A stretch of 64,000 nt of DNA from Nocardioides lijunqiniae. Lineage in GTDB: Bacteria; Actinomycetota; Actinomycetes; Propionibacteriales; Nocardioidaceae. Below, piece after piece: positions 1-7,164 of this stretch. Numbering within the stretch: position 1 is the first letter of the stretch; each line of letters begins with the position of its first letter. The stretch covers positions 1 to 64,000 of the forward strand of contig NZ_JACJGM010000010.1 of the NCBI RefSeq assembly GCF_015024225.1, read 5' to 3'. The notes beneath the pieces were generated by a model. That model was not told where the DNA came from. It worked only from the letters and a program-made list of their open reading frames with translations, and made no database searches. A program made the position numbers and the translations under genes.

Positions 1-765
1 GACCCGCCGCGTCCGGTGCGCCGCGCGGCCGAGACGGCGCGCAACCGCGCGCTCGGCCGCGACGCCGCACCCGACCCGGTGGTCGAGACGGCGGCGCGCG
101 GGCGCGGCGAGCCCAGCCGGCTGCCGTACTCCTGGGACGCCGACTACCCCGCGCGGATCGGCCTGCTGCCGCGCGAGGGCACGAGTGCGGACGTGCGGTG
201 GTTCGAGATCGACCCCTGCTACGTCTTCCACACGCTCAACGCCTACGAGGACGGCGACCTCGTGGTGATCGACGCGGTGCGCCACGAGCGGATGTTCGCC
301 ACCGACTTCACCGGACCCCACGAGGGGCTGTCCTCGCTCGTGCGCTTCACCGTCGACACGGTCGCGGGCACGGTGCGCGAGCACCGCTACGACGAGCACA
401 GCCAGGAGTTCCCGCGCCACGACGAGCGCCTGACCGGCGCCTGCCACCGCTACGGCTGGTCGGTCGGCTTCGACGGCGTCGCCTCCGGGGACGTGGTCCT
501 CAAGCACGACGTCCACGCCGGCTCGACCATGGCGCGCCGCCTCGGCGCGGGCAAGGAGGTCGGCGAGTTCTGCTTCGTGCCCCACGCGCACGACGCGGCC
601 GAGGGGGCCGGCGTGATCATGGGCTACGTCCACGACCGCCCCACCGGTCTCAGCGACCTGGTCCTCCTCGACGCGCAGACCCTCGAAGACGTCGCCGCCG
701 TCCACCTCCCCGGACGCGTGCCGGCGGGGTTCCACGGCAGCTGGGCGCCGGCCGCGGGCAGCTAG
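1..765 (+). CDS. Carotenoid oxygenase family protein, 3' part (5' end outside window)
   Basis: The reading frame is open from base 1, so the gene begins upstream; 254 codons are visible. The family (carotenoid cleavage dioxygenase/RPE65-like) oxidatively cleaves polyene double bases of carotenoids or stilbene-like substrates with a non-haem iron held by four histidines. Two ligand histidines are recognisable: the one in FHTLNAYEDGD (codon at 229-231) and the last in AGFHGSWAP (codon at 733-735), the usual C-terminal landmark. The stop at 763-765 is 16 bp from the end of the convergent amidinotransferase-type gene. The substrate cannot be told from this part. Confidence 0.85.
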   Translation, partial: DPPRPVRRAAETARNRALGRDAAPDPVVETAARGRGEPSRLPYSWDADYPARIGLLPREGTSADVRWFEIDPCYVFHTLNAYEDGDLVVIDAVRHERMFATDFTGPHEGLSSLVRFTVDTVAGTVREHRYDEHSQEFPRHDERLTGACHRYGWSVGFDGVASGDVVLKHDVHAGSTMARRLGAGKEVGEFCFVPHAHDAAEGAGVIMGYVHDRPTGLSDLVLLDAQTLEDVAAVHLPGRVPAGFHGSWAPAAGS

Positions 766-781
766 CCGGTCAGGTGGCCGG

Positions 782-1789
782 TCAGTCGAGCGGCGGCAGC
801 ACGACCTCGCCCCGGGGCAGGACCGGGAGGTCGCGGCCGAGGGTGATGTCGACGGGGTTGGTGAGGCAGCGGATCGAGCCGCCGCCGAGGTGGAACTCCG
901 ACACGTCGACGATGACCACGTCGAAGCCCCACGCCTCCAGCTGCGCACGGACGCGGTCGGGGCAGGCCGGCATGACGACGGTGCGGCCGACGACGACGGA
1001 GTTGGCGGCGAACGTCGTCAGCGCCTCCTCCTCGGTGAGCACCAGCGCCTCGGGCACCAGCTCCATCAGTGCGCGGGCCGACGGTGCGTCGAGCGCGGCC
1101 GGGCAGACCATCGCGCGGCGCTCGTCGAGCGGGCAGAAGGCGAGGTCGAGGTGGTACATCCCGGGGTGGGTGATCCGCAGCCCGCGCACCCGCACGCCGA
1201 GCTCCAGCGCGAGGTGCTTGAGCGCGAGCTCCTCGGTGCGGGGGCCGTAGCCGACCACGAGCGCGTCGCCGAACGCGAACGCGTCGCCGGCCTCGAGGTG
1301 GGCGCCGACGCCGTCGCGACCGACGTACGACGTGGTGGCGCCGCTGCCGGCGAACCACTCCTGCGCGGAGCCGGTCTCCATGCGGCGCTGGGGGTAGCGC
1401 ATGTGCGACATCACGACGTGGCGCTCGCCGCCGGGGCGGACCAGGCCGAGGCCGAGGTTCATCGCGTAGACCATGTCGGGGGCGTCGGCGCGCTGCGGCA
1501 GGACGTCGACGGTGGCGCCCAGCCCGCGCAGGGTGGCGACCATCGTCTGCCACTGCTCCATGGCGAGGGCCGGGTCGGGCTGGACCTCGGGGTCCATGAA
1601 CGGGTTGATCGCGTAGTCGATGCGGAAGTGCGACGGCTCGACGGCGACGTAGTGGCGGCCCCATGCCAGCTCGGTGGCCGGACCCCCGGCCAGGACGGTC
1701 GGGCCGGTGTCGGCGCCCGTCTCGGGAACCGTGCCCAGGTGCGTGTCCTGCTCTCGTACCAGCTCAGCGGACTCGGTCAACGCCGTCAC
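782..1789 (-). CDS. Amidinotransferase / dimethylargininase (DDAH)-like hydrolase
   Basis: A 335-residue member of the guanidino-group modifying superfamily (DDAH, arginine deiminase, amidinotransferases). These cytosolic enzymes attack the guanidinium carbon of arginine derivatives through a cysteine thiolate. Visible elements in order: INPFMDP (61-67), PDMVYAMN (104-111), acidic LEAGDAF (165-171), the catalytic-type His213 in YHLD and Cys308 in GGGSIRC near the C-terminus. The core resembles actinobacterial DDAH-like proteins; the first 40 residues are an extension. The GTG start at 1787-1789 lies 17 bp from the overlapping palindromes at 1806-1825 and is divergent from a GntR gene, so local repression is likely. 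The exact substrate (methylarginine, arginine or another guanidino compound) is unknown. Confidence 0.82.
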   Translation of the reverse strand: MTALTESAELVREQDTHLGTVPETGADTGPTVLAGGPATELAWGRHYVAVEPSHFRIDYAINPFMDPEVQPDPALAMEQWQTMVATLRGLGATVDVLPQRADAPDMVYAMNLGLGLVRPGGERHVVMSHMRYPQRRMETGSAQEWFAGSGATTSYVGRDGVGAHLEAGDAFAFGDALVVGYGPRTEELALKHLALELGVRVRGLRITHPGMYHLDLAFCPLDERRAMVCPAALDAPSARALMELVPEALVLTEEEALTTFAANSVVVGRTVVMPACPDRVRAQLEAWGFDVVIVDVSEFHLGGGSIRCLTNPVDITLGRDLPVLPRGEVVLPPLD

Positions 1790-1805
1790 CCCATCTCGCT
1801 CGAAG

Positions 1806-1825
1806 GATTGTCAGACAATCTGACA
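1806..1825. promoter_or_regulatory. Overlapping palindromes, probable GntR operator
   Basis: Two perfect inverted repeats are interlocked. GATTGTC-A-GACAATC occupies 1806-1820 and TGTCAGA-CAA-TCTGACA occupies 1809-1825. They lie between the divergent amidinotransferase-like gene (start 1789) and the GntR/FCD regulator (start 1888), where an autoregulatory operator of an FCD-type GntR protein is expected. AT content is much higher than the surroundings. Confidence 0.7.
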
Positions 1826-1887
1826 TTCCCAGTGTAGGGCAACCACCGGCCGCGCGCACCACCATCGGCGCGGTGTGATGCCGCACA

Positions 1888-2568
1888 ATGACTGGCATGC
1901 CCGAGCCGTTCTCGACCCTGCACCTGGAGCACGCCTCCACGGTCGACCGGGCGGCCGACGAGCTGCGGCGCGCGATCTTCGACGGCGAGCTGGAGTCCGG
2001 CACCAACCTGCGCGAGGTGGCGCTCGCCGCGTCGCTCGGCGTCTCGCGGCCCACGGTCCGCGAGGCACTCACGATCCTGGTGGCCGAGGGCATCGCCACC
2101 CGCGAGCCGCACCGCGGCGTGAGCGTGTCCACGCCGCAGGCCGACTCGGTGCGCGACGTCTGCGCCGCGCGGTGGGTCCTCGAGGGCGCCGGCGTACGAC
2201 GCTGGGCCGAGGCCACCGTCGGCCAGCGGGCCCACGTGCACCGCAGCCTGGCCGACTACATCGCGGCGGTCCGCGAGGGCGCGTCGTACCAGCAGCTCAA
2301 CGAGCGCCACCTCGCCTTCCACGTCTCCCTGGTCGGGCTCACGGGCAGCGAGCGACTGGTCCAGATGGCCGACAACCTCGTCGTCGAGCTGAAGCTGGCG
2401 CTCGCCCAGGTCGACCGGATCCGCCGCAACGCCCACGACCAGGCCGACTCCCACGCCGCCCTGGTCCAGCTCCTCGACGACGGCGACGTCGACGGCGCCG
2501 AGGAGTTCCTGCGGCGCCACCTCGAGGACGCCGAGGTCGCGATCATCGAGGCGCTCGGACTCGGCTGA
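1888..2568 (+). CDS. GntR family transcriptional regulator (FCD type)
   Basis: A 226-residue regulator with an N-terminal winged helix-turn-helix (about residues 18-80; LREVALAASLGVSRPTVREAL pattern gives the recognition helix around 52-62) and an all-helical C-terminal FCD ligand domain (about 95-220), the arrangement of FadR/VanR-type GntR proteins. These dimers usually bind small carboxylates and repress an adjacent operon. The gene is divergent from the DDAH-like hydrolase, and the interlocked palindromes at 1806-1825 are the natural target. The ATG at 1888 is used; ATG at 1897 is an alternative. The holin-like gene begins 18 bp downstream. Confidence 0.9.
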   Translation: MTGMPEPFSTLHLEHASTVDRAADELRRAIFDGELESGTNLREVALAASLGVSRPTVREALTILVAEGIATREPHRGVSVSTPQADSVRDVCAARWVLEGAGVRRWAEATVGQRAHVHRSLADYIAAVREGASYQQLNERHLAFHVSLVGLTGSERLVQMADNLVVELKLALAQVDRIRRNAHDQADSHAALVQLLDDGDVDGAEEFLRRHLEDAEVAIIEALGLG

Positions 2569-2586
2569 CCTGTCAGACTGGCCTCC

Positions 2587-2985
2587 GTGCGCTTCCTGAC
2601 CTGGCTCCTGACGACCGCGATCGCCCTCGCCACCGCCGCGTGGCTGATCGACGGCATCCGCTTCACCGGACCCGACTCGGGCACCGAGGAGATCCAGGAC
2701 AAGCTGCTGCCGCTGCTGCTGGTGGCGCTGATCCTGGGCGTCATCTCGTCGTTCGTGAAGCCGGTGCTCACCGTGCTCTCGATCCCGTTCATCATCGTCA
2801 CGCTGGGCCTGTTCCTGCTGGTGATCAACGCCGTGATGCTGATGCTCACCGGCTGGCTGGCCGACGGGCTCGGCATCGGCTTCGAGGTCACCGGCTTCTG
2901 GCCGGCCGTCGGCGGCGCGATCGTGATCACGCTGGTCACCTGGATCGTCGACGGCGTCATCGGCCGCCCCGACGAGAAGCGGTGA
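2587..2985 (+). CDS. Small membrane protein of the phage-holin family 4 (YvlD-like)
   Basis: A 132-residue integral membrane protein with about four hydrophobic segments (roughly 4-22, 38-60, 63-85, 100-122) and the KPVLTVLSIPFIIVTLGLF pattern typical of the chromosomal phage_holin_4_2/YvlD family. Despite the family name these are ordinary actinobacterial and firmicute membrane proteins, not lysis genes, and nothing phage-like surrounds this one. The role is unknown; envelope stress links have been suggested for relatives. GTG start at 2587. The stop overlaps the GTG of the next gene by 4 nt (GTGA at 2982-2985), so it is probably co-translated with the phosphatase. Confidence 0.85.
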   Translation: MRFLTWLLTTAIALATAAWLIDGIRFTGPDSGTEEIQDKLLPLLLVALILGVISSFVKPVLTVLSIPFIIVTLGLFLLVINAVMLMLTGWLADGLGIGFEVTGFWPAVGGAIVITLVTWIVDGVIGRPDEKR

Positions 2986-3500
2986 GCGCCCCGGTCCCGC
3001 CGGCCCGCGCGCCCGGCTCGTACGCCGTCGCGCTGGTCTGCCTGGGCAACATCTGCCGCTCGCCGATGGCCGACGTCGTGCTGCAGGAGCGGTTGGCCCG
3101 CGCCGGTCTGGAGGACCGGGTCTCGGTGGCCAGCTGCGGCACCGGCGACTGGCACGTCGGCCACCCGATGGACCCGCGCGCCGCGGCGACGCTGCAGGCG
3201 GCGGGCTACGACCCGACGCGACACCGCGCGCAGACGCTGGACGCCACGTGGTTCGAGCGCTTCGACCTGCTGCTGGCCATGGACTCCGCCAACCTCGCCG
3301 ACGTCCGCGAGCTGCGCGGGTCGACCCCGGAGCCCGAGCGCGCCATGCTGTTCCGCAGCCTCGACCCGGTCGATCCCGGCGGCGAGGTGCCCGACCCGTA
3401 CTACGGTGGGGACGCCGGCTTCGAGGAGGTGCTCGCGATGGTGGAGCGCACCACCGACGCGCTCGTGCGCGCCCTCACCGACGAGCTCGACCGGCAGTGA
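2982..3500 (+). CDS. Low-molecular-weight protein tyrosine phosphatase
   Basis: A 172-residue cytosolic phosphatase. The P-loop VCLGNICRSP is complete: nucleophile Cys20, Arg26, Ser27. The general acid is Asp138 in VPDPYYGG. Length and motif order match the LMW-PTP family, which removes phosphate from phosphotyrosine (or phosphoarginine in some bacterial members). The GTG start at 2982 overlaps the holin-like stop (GTGA), and its own stop overlaps the GTG start of the fructosamine-kinase gene at 3497, forming a three-gene translationally coupled set. Substrate specificity cannot be read from the sequence. Confidence 0.93.
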   Translation: MSAPVPPARAPGSYAVALVCLGNICRSPMADVVLQERLARAGLEDRVSVASCGTGDWHVGHPMDPRAAATLQAAGYDPTRHRAQTLDATWFERFDLLLAMDSANLADVRELRGSTPEPERAMLFRSLDPVDPGGEVPDPYYGGDAGFEEVLAMVERTTDALVRALTDELDRQ

Positions 3501-4354
3501 CCCGCCAGCCGCTGGTCGCCCGCCGCGCCGAGGAGCTGCTCGGCTCCTCCGTCGTCGCCACCGCCCCGGTCGCGGGCGGCGACATCTCGACGGCCACCAA
3601 GCTGCGGCTCTCCGACGGCACCACCGCCCTGATGAAGACCCTCTCGAACGCCCCGGAGCGGTTCTTCGTGACCGAGGCGGCCGGCCTGCGTTGGCTGGCC
3701 GAGTCCGGCGGGGTCCACGTGCCCGAGGTGCTCGCCGTCGACGCGGACTGCCTGGTCCTGCGCTGGGTCGAGTCCGGCCGCAACGGCGTCGAGTCCGCCG
3801 CGGCGTTCGGTCGCGCGCTCGCCGCGACGCACGCCGCCGGCGCCCCGCGATTCGGCGCCGAGGCCGACGGCTTCATCGGCCGGCTGCCCCTGCCCAACCG
3901 GACCGCCCCGACGTGGGCGGAGTTCTACGCCGTGCGCCGGGTGCTGCCCTACCTCAAGCTCGCGCGCGACCGCGGCGCCGTCACCGACACCGAGGCCGCG
4001 ACCGTCGAGTCGCTCGTGGGCCGGCTCACCGACCTGCTCCCCGACGAGCCCCCCGCCCGCGTGCACGGCGACCTGTGGAACGGCAACGTCCTGTGGGGCC
4101 AGGACGGCCAGGTGTGGGTGATCGACCCGGCGGCGTACGGCGGTCACCGCGAGGTCGACCTGGGGATGCTGGCGATGTTCGGCCTGCCCCACCTGCCGCG
4201 GGTGCTGGATGCCTACGACGAGGCCGCCCCGCTCGCCGACGGCTGGGAGGACCGGCTCGGGCTGCACCAGGTCTTCCCGCTGCTCGTGCACGCCTGCCTC
4301 TTCGGCGGCGGCTACGGCGCCCGCGCCGCGGAGACCGCGGCCCGCTACGTCTGA
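3497..4354 (+). CDS. Fructosamine kinase family protein
   Basis: A 285-residue kinase of the fructosamine-3-kinase/ketosamine kinase family, with the aminoglycoside-kinase fold. It shows Lys47 in the N-lobe, the catalytic loop HGDLWNGN (190-197, Asp192) and the metal-binding Asp210 in IDPAAYGGHRE followed by VDLGML. The family phosphorylates sugar-amine adducts so that they fall apart (deglycation), a protein or metabolite repair role. It is coupled by a GTGA overlap to the LMW phosphatase, a pairing seen in many actinobacteria. A hairpin with 14-bp arms follows at 4509-4538. Confidence 0.9.
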   Translation: MTRQPLVARRAEELLGSSVVATAPVAGGDISTATKLRLSDGTTALMKTLSNAPERFFVTEAAGLRWLAESGGVHVPEVLAVDADCLVLRWVESGRNGVESAAAFGRALAATHAAGAPRFGAEADGFIGRLPLPNRTAPTWAEFYAVRRVLPYLKLARDRGAVTDTEAATVESLVGRLTDLLPDEPPARVHGDLWNGNVLWGQDGQVWVIDPAAYGGHREVDLGMLAMFGLPHLPRVLDAYDEAAPLADGWEDRLGLHQVFPLLVHACLFGGGYGARAAETAARYV

Positions 4355-4416
4355 GCGGCGACCGCGCGCAGAGCGCGTCCGAGGCGGCCCGGGCGCGACC
4401 GGGTCGAGGCCGGGCC

Positions 4417-4446
4417 GAGGTCGAGGTCGAGGTCGAGGTCGAGATC
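4417..4446 (+). repeat. 6-bp tandem repeat
   Basis: Four perfect GAGGTC units (4417-4440) and a fifth with one change (GAGATC), in the spacer after the fructosamine kinase gene. Probably slippage-prone sequence with no coding role. Confidence 0.8.
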
Positions 4447-4454
4447 GGTCGGCC

Positions 4455-4540
4455 GGAGGTTCTGGGCGTTTCCCTGCGCTTCTGGGCCGTTGTTTCGCCC
4501 CAGAACGTCAGGTTTTTCAGCATCTGCTGAAAAACCTGCC
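4455..4540 (+). repeat. Intergenic repeat family B, copy 1, ending in a strong hairpin
   Basis: About 86 bp beginning GGAGGTTCTGGGC and ending with a hairpin. A second copy in the same orientation lies at 4929-5014, so the DivIVA gene sits between direct copies. Shared blocks include GGAGGTTCTGGGC, the core TTCTGGGCC-N3-GTT and TTTTCAGCATCTGCTGA. The first part also folds on itself (TTCTGGG/CCCAGAA). Related blocks recur at 9362-9387 and 50478-50573. Confidence 0.75.
4509..4538. terminator. Hairpin with 14-bp perfect arms, probable bidirectional terminator
   Basis: CAGGTTTTTCAGCA, a 2-nt loop and its exact complement. The five-T and five-A runs sit inside the arms. It separates the fructosamine kinase gene (+, ends 4354) from the DivIVA-domain gene (-, ends 4546), which converge here. 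Confidence 0.65.
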
Positions 4541-4545
4541 CGAGC

Positions 4546-4896
4546 TCAGCCGCGGTGGAGCGCGTCGTTGCGCTGGTGCAGCTCGCGCAGGCTCGCCTCG
4601 ACGGCGGCCAGGAAGTCGTCGACCTCGCCGATGTCGTAGCCCTCGCGCCAGCGCACCTGCTCGAAGCGGGCCTCGCGCACGGCCTCGGGCCGCATGACGC
4701 GCATGGTCGCCGGCCCACCGGGCACCTCGCGCGGGTCGACCAGGCGCGCCTCCAGGTCGTCGTTCTCCTGGATGAGCGCCGTGTGCGCGACGCAGGCCTC
4801 GTCGAGGAGCTCGTCCACCGCGCTCATCTCGTAGCCGTGGCGCAGCCGCACGGGGGTGAACCGCTGGCTCTCGATGTCGTGGGGGCTCAGTGCCAT
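4546..4896 (-). CDS. Small DivIVA-domain protein (two DivIVA-like motifs)
   Basis: A 116-residue acidic protein with two copies of the short DivIVA/Wag31 N-terminal signature: FTPVRLRHGYEMSAVDELLD (13-32) and ARFEQVRWREGYDIGEVDDF (76-95), each followed by a helical stretch. The long coiled coil of true DivIVA/Wag31 is absent, so it is one of the small actinobacterial DivIVA-domain proteins of unknown function, possibly a membrane-curvature or polar scaffold partner. Start ATG at 4894-4896. The gene is monocistronic and lies between the two family B repeats, so it might have moved or been duplicated as a unit (inference). Confidence 0.82.
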   Translation of the reverse strand: MALSPHDIESQRFTPVRLRHGYEMSAVDELLDEACVAHTALIQENDDLEARLVDPREVPGGPATMRVMRPEAVREARFEQVRWREGYDIGEVDDFLAAVEASLRELHQRNDALHRG

Positions 4897-4928
4897 GGCC
4901 CCAGCCTGTCACCCGGCGCCGCCCGGGC

Positions 4929-5014
4929 GGAGGTTCTGGGCATTTCCCCTCGCTTCCGGGCCGTTGTTCTGGCCCAGAGGCGAGGGGTTTTCAGCATCTG
5001 CTGATATCCCTGCC
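4929..5014 (+). repeat. Intergenic repeat family B, copy 2
   Basis: Direct copy of 4455-4540 with scattered changes. Its own fold is stronger in the middle: CCCCTCGC pairs with GCGAGGGG around the core, and TCAGCA-TC-TGCTGA follows. It lies between the DivIVA gene and the 3' end of the MarR gene. Confidence 0.75.
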
Positions 5015-5041
5015 ACCGCCCGGACCGACGCAGGGCGGAGG

Positions 5042-5563
5042 TCAGCAGTCGGGGGCGTCGCCGCGGGCGGCGGGGGGCATCACGGTCTCGGCGCAGCGCT
5101 CGCCCAGCACCGCGCGGGCCACCGACGCGCCGACGTCGCGCAGGGCGGCGAGCTCGGCCTCGCTGCGGCCGTCGATCAGCAGCCGGCGCACCTCGGCCGC
5201 GTGGCCCGGCGCGGACGCCACCACCTTGTCGTAGCCGGCGTCGGTGAGGGTCGCGACGGTGCTACGCCGGTCCTGCTCGTGGGGATGGCGGGTGAGCCAG
5301 CCCTGCGCCTCGAGCCGGCCGACGGCGTTGGACAGCCGTGACGGGCTGGCGTTGGACTGGGCGGCGAGGTCGCTCATCCGCCGCTGCCGGCCCTCGGCCT
5401 GCGAGAGCGAGCTGAGCACGAAGTAGTCGAAGAGGTTGAGCCCGCTGTCGCGGTGGAGCTGGGCGTCGAGCGACCCGGGGAGCAGCCACATCATCGCGGT
5501 CACCCCCACCCAGGCCAGCTGCTCCTCCTCGGAGAGCCAGCGCGGCTGCGCGTCGTCGTCCAT
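5042..5563 (-). CDS. MarR family transcriptional regulator
   Basis: A 173-residue MarR-type repressor. The winged helix includes MSDLAAQSNASPSRLSNAVG as helix-turn-helix, then RLEAQGWL and the wing with HEQDRRST ending in LTDAGY, all family hallmarks. The ATG at 5561-5563 is chosen because GGGAGGT stands 4-5 nt upstream; an in-frame ATG further up (5626) lacks a ribosome-binding site and would overlap the operator. It is divergent from an azoreductase-type gene, and two TTCAA..TTGAA palindromes lie between. Repression of both genes with relief by an electrophile or quinone is the usual scheme for such pairs (inference). Confidence 0.92.
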   Translation of the reverse strand: MDDDAQPRWLSEEEQLAWVGVTAMMWLLPGSLDAQLHRDSGLNLFDYFVLSSLSQAEGRQRRMSDLAAQSNASPSRLSNAVGRLEAQGWLTRHPHEQDRRSTVATLTDAGYDKVVASAPGHAAEVRRLLIDGRSEAELAALRDVGASVARAVLGERCAETVMPPAARGDAPDC

Positions 5564-5606
5564 GTCACCTCCCGCTCCGTCGCCGTGATCGTACCGCCCG
5601 ATTCGT

Positions 5607-5649
5607 TTCAACCTTGAAGTTTTCATGCTACCGTTATTTCAAGCTTGAA
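5607..5649. promoter_or_regulatory. Twin MarR operators
   Basis: TTCAA-CC-TTGAA at 5607-5618 and the perfect palindrome TTCAAGCTTGAA at 5638-5649. Their centres are 31 bp apart, about three helical turns, so two dimers would sit on one face of the DNA. The downstream site is 21 bp from the start codon of the azoreductase gene. Confidence 0.75.
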
Positions 5650-5670
5650 TCATTTACCGAGGAGACTCCC

Positions 5671-6327
5671 ATGACCCTGTTCCGTCTCGACGCCAGCATC
5701 CGAGTAGAGGGCTCGCACAGCCGCGCCCTCGGCGACCTGGTCGAGCACGAGTGGACCCAGGCGCACCCGGGCGACGAGGTCGTCCGCCGCCACCTGGGCA
5801 CCGACCCGCTGCCCGCCACCGCCTGGGCCGACGCCGTGTCCGGCGCCTACGTCGCCCCCGAGGAGCGCACGCCCGCCCAGGCCGACGCCGCGACGATCGC
5901 CGCCGGCCTGGTCGACGAGCTGGTGGCCGCGGACGCGCTGCTGTTCGCCGTACCGCTCTACAACTTCGGCGTCTCCCAGCACTTCAAGTCCTACGTCGAC
6001 CTGGTCATCACCGACCCGCGCATGGCCGCGGGCGCCGAGTCGGCCATCGCCGGCAAGCCCGCCGTGCTCGCGACCGTGCGCGGCGGCGCCTACGGCGCGG
6101 GCACGCCGCGCGAGGGCTGGGACCACGCCACCGGCTGGATGCGCCGGATCCTCGAGGACGTCTGGGGCCTGGAGCTGCACGCCGTCGAGGAGGAGTTCTC
6201 CCTGGTGGGCGTGAACCCGGCGCTCGACCAGTTCGCCGACCTCGCCGAGAAGATCCGCTCCGACGCGGCCAGCCTGGCCTCCGAGCACGGCCGGTCCCTG
6301 GCCGGCTCGCTGCGCCGCAGCGCCTGA
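5671..6327 (+). CDS. FMN-dependent NADH-azoreductase-like flavoprotein
   Basis: A 218-residue flavodoxin-fold oxidoreductase of the AzoR/NQO family. Family features are the N-terminal LDASIR..GSHSR phosphate loop (residues 5-15), PLYNFGVSQHFKSYVDLV (about 93-110) that contacts FMN, and the RGGAYG loop near 138. Members reduce quinones and azo compounds by two electrons with NAD(P)H and protect against electrophiles. Start ATG at 5671 follows GAGGAG. Its promoter carries twin MarR operators and the divergent gene encodes MarR, so induction by quinone-like compounds is plausible. The stop codon lies in the first unit of a 12-bp tandem repeat. Confidence 0.85.
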   Translation: MTLFRLDASIRVEGSHSRALGDLVEHEWTQAHPGDEVVRRHLGTDPLPATAWADAVSGAYVAPEERTPAQADAATIAAGLVDELVAADALLFAVPLYNFGVSQHFKSYVDLVITDPRMAAGAESAIAGKPAVLATVRGGAYGAGTPREGWDHATGWMRRILEDVWGLELHAVEEEFSLVGVNPALDQFADLAEKIRSDAASLASEHGRSLAGSLRRSA

Positions 6328-6369
6328 CGGGTCGCCTGACGGGTCGCCTGAGGGGTCACCTGAGGGGGC
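6322..6369 (+). repeat. 12-bp tandem repeat, four units
   Basis: Units of the type GCCTGACGGGTC (twice exact, then two diverged units). The first unit contains the stop codon of the azoreductase gene, so extra units lie in the 3' untranslated region. Confidence 0.8.
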
Positions 6370-6375
6370 GGGCGG

Positions 6376-6402
6376 GGGAGTACGAGCGAAGCGAGTACTC
6401 CC
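6376..6402. terminator. Hairpin GGGAGTAC/GTACTCCC
   Basis: Perfect 8-bp arms around an 11-nt loop (GAGCGAAGCGA), 50 bp after the azoreductase stop and 64 bp before the response regulator. No T-run follows, so the role as terminator is inferred. Confidence 0.5.
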
Positions 6403-6465
6403 AATGGAGCGACGAAGTCGGTCCACTCTCAGTCGCGGCTCAGGCACTCCTGGCACAGTAAGGGC

Positions 6466-7164
6466 GTGCCTCCCGTCCCCAAGCCGCGCGTCCTCGTCGT
6501 CGAGGACGACCGCGCCGTGCGCGAGTCGCTGCGGCGCTCGCTGGAGTTCAACGGCTACGACGTGCACCTCGCCGCCGACGGCGCCGAGGCGCTGGCCGGC
6601 ATCGCGGGCGTGCACCCCGACGTCGTGGTGATGGACGTGATGATGCCGCGCCTCGACGGCCTCGAGACGACGCGCGCGCTGCGCACCGCGGGCAACTCCG
6701 TGCCGATCCTGGTCCTGACCGCCCGCGACGCCGTGGGCGACCGGGTCGAGGGCCTCGACGCCGGCGCCGACGACTACCTCACCAAGCCGTTCGCCCTCCA
6801 GGAGCTCCTCGCCCGCCTGCGCGCGCTGCTGCGCCGCGTCGTCCAGGACGAGGACGCCCCCGACGAGACCCTTTCCTTCGCCGACCTCACCATGAACGTC
6901 GCCACCCGCGAGGTCCTGCGCGGCACGCGCGCGATGGAGCTCACCCGCACCGAGTTCACGCTGCTCGAGATGTTCCTGCGGCGCCCGCGCCGGGTGCTGG
7001 AGCGCTCGTTCATCCTGGAGGAGGTCTGGGGCTACGACTTCCCGACGACCGCCAACTCGCTGGAGGTCTACGTCGGCTACCTGCGCCGCAAGACCGAGGC
7101 CGAGGGCGAGCCGCGGCTGATCCACACCGTGCGCGGCGTGGGCTACGTGCTGAAGGAGTCATGA
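6466..7164 (+). CDS. Two-component response regulator, OmpR/PhoB (MprA) type
   Basis: A 232-residue regulator. The receiver domain (about 8-122) has acidic pair Glu13-Asp14-Asp15, phosphoacceptor Asp57 in [13 protein letters not shown], Thr85 and Lys107 (YLTKPF). A winged-helix DNA-binding domain follows (about 133-231) with [19 protein letters not shown] and [14 protein letters not shown] start at 6466. The stop overlaps the histidine kinase start by 4 nt (ATGA). Overall layout matches MprA/TcrX-like envelope-stress regulators of actinobacteria; targets are unknown. Confidence 0.95.
   Translation: MPPVPKPRVLVVEDDRAVRESLRRSLEFNGYDVHLAADGAEALAGIAGVHPDVVVMDVMMPRLDGLETTRALRTAGNSVPILVLTARDAVGDRVEGLDAGADDYLTKPFALQELLARLRALLRRVVQDEDAPDETLSFADLTMNVATREVLRGTRAMELTRTEFTLLEMFLRRPRRVLERSFILEEVWGYDFPTTANSLEVYVGYLRRKTEAEGEPRLIHTVRGVGYVLKES

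Noticed and set aside
2565..2576. CTGACCTGTCAG as a second GntR operator before the holin-like gene
   Set aside because: It shares TGTCAGA with 1809-1815 but the dyad is short, overlaps the gntR stop codon and lacks the AT-rich centre.
2587..2985. Holin-like gene as sign of a prophage
   Set aside because: The family is common as a chromosomal membrane protein, and no integrase, endolysin, capsid or tail gene is in the window.
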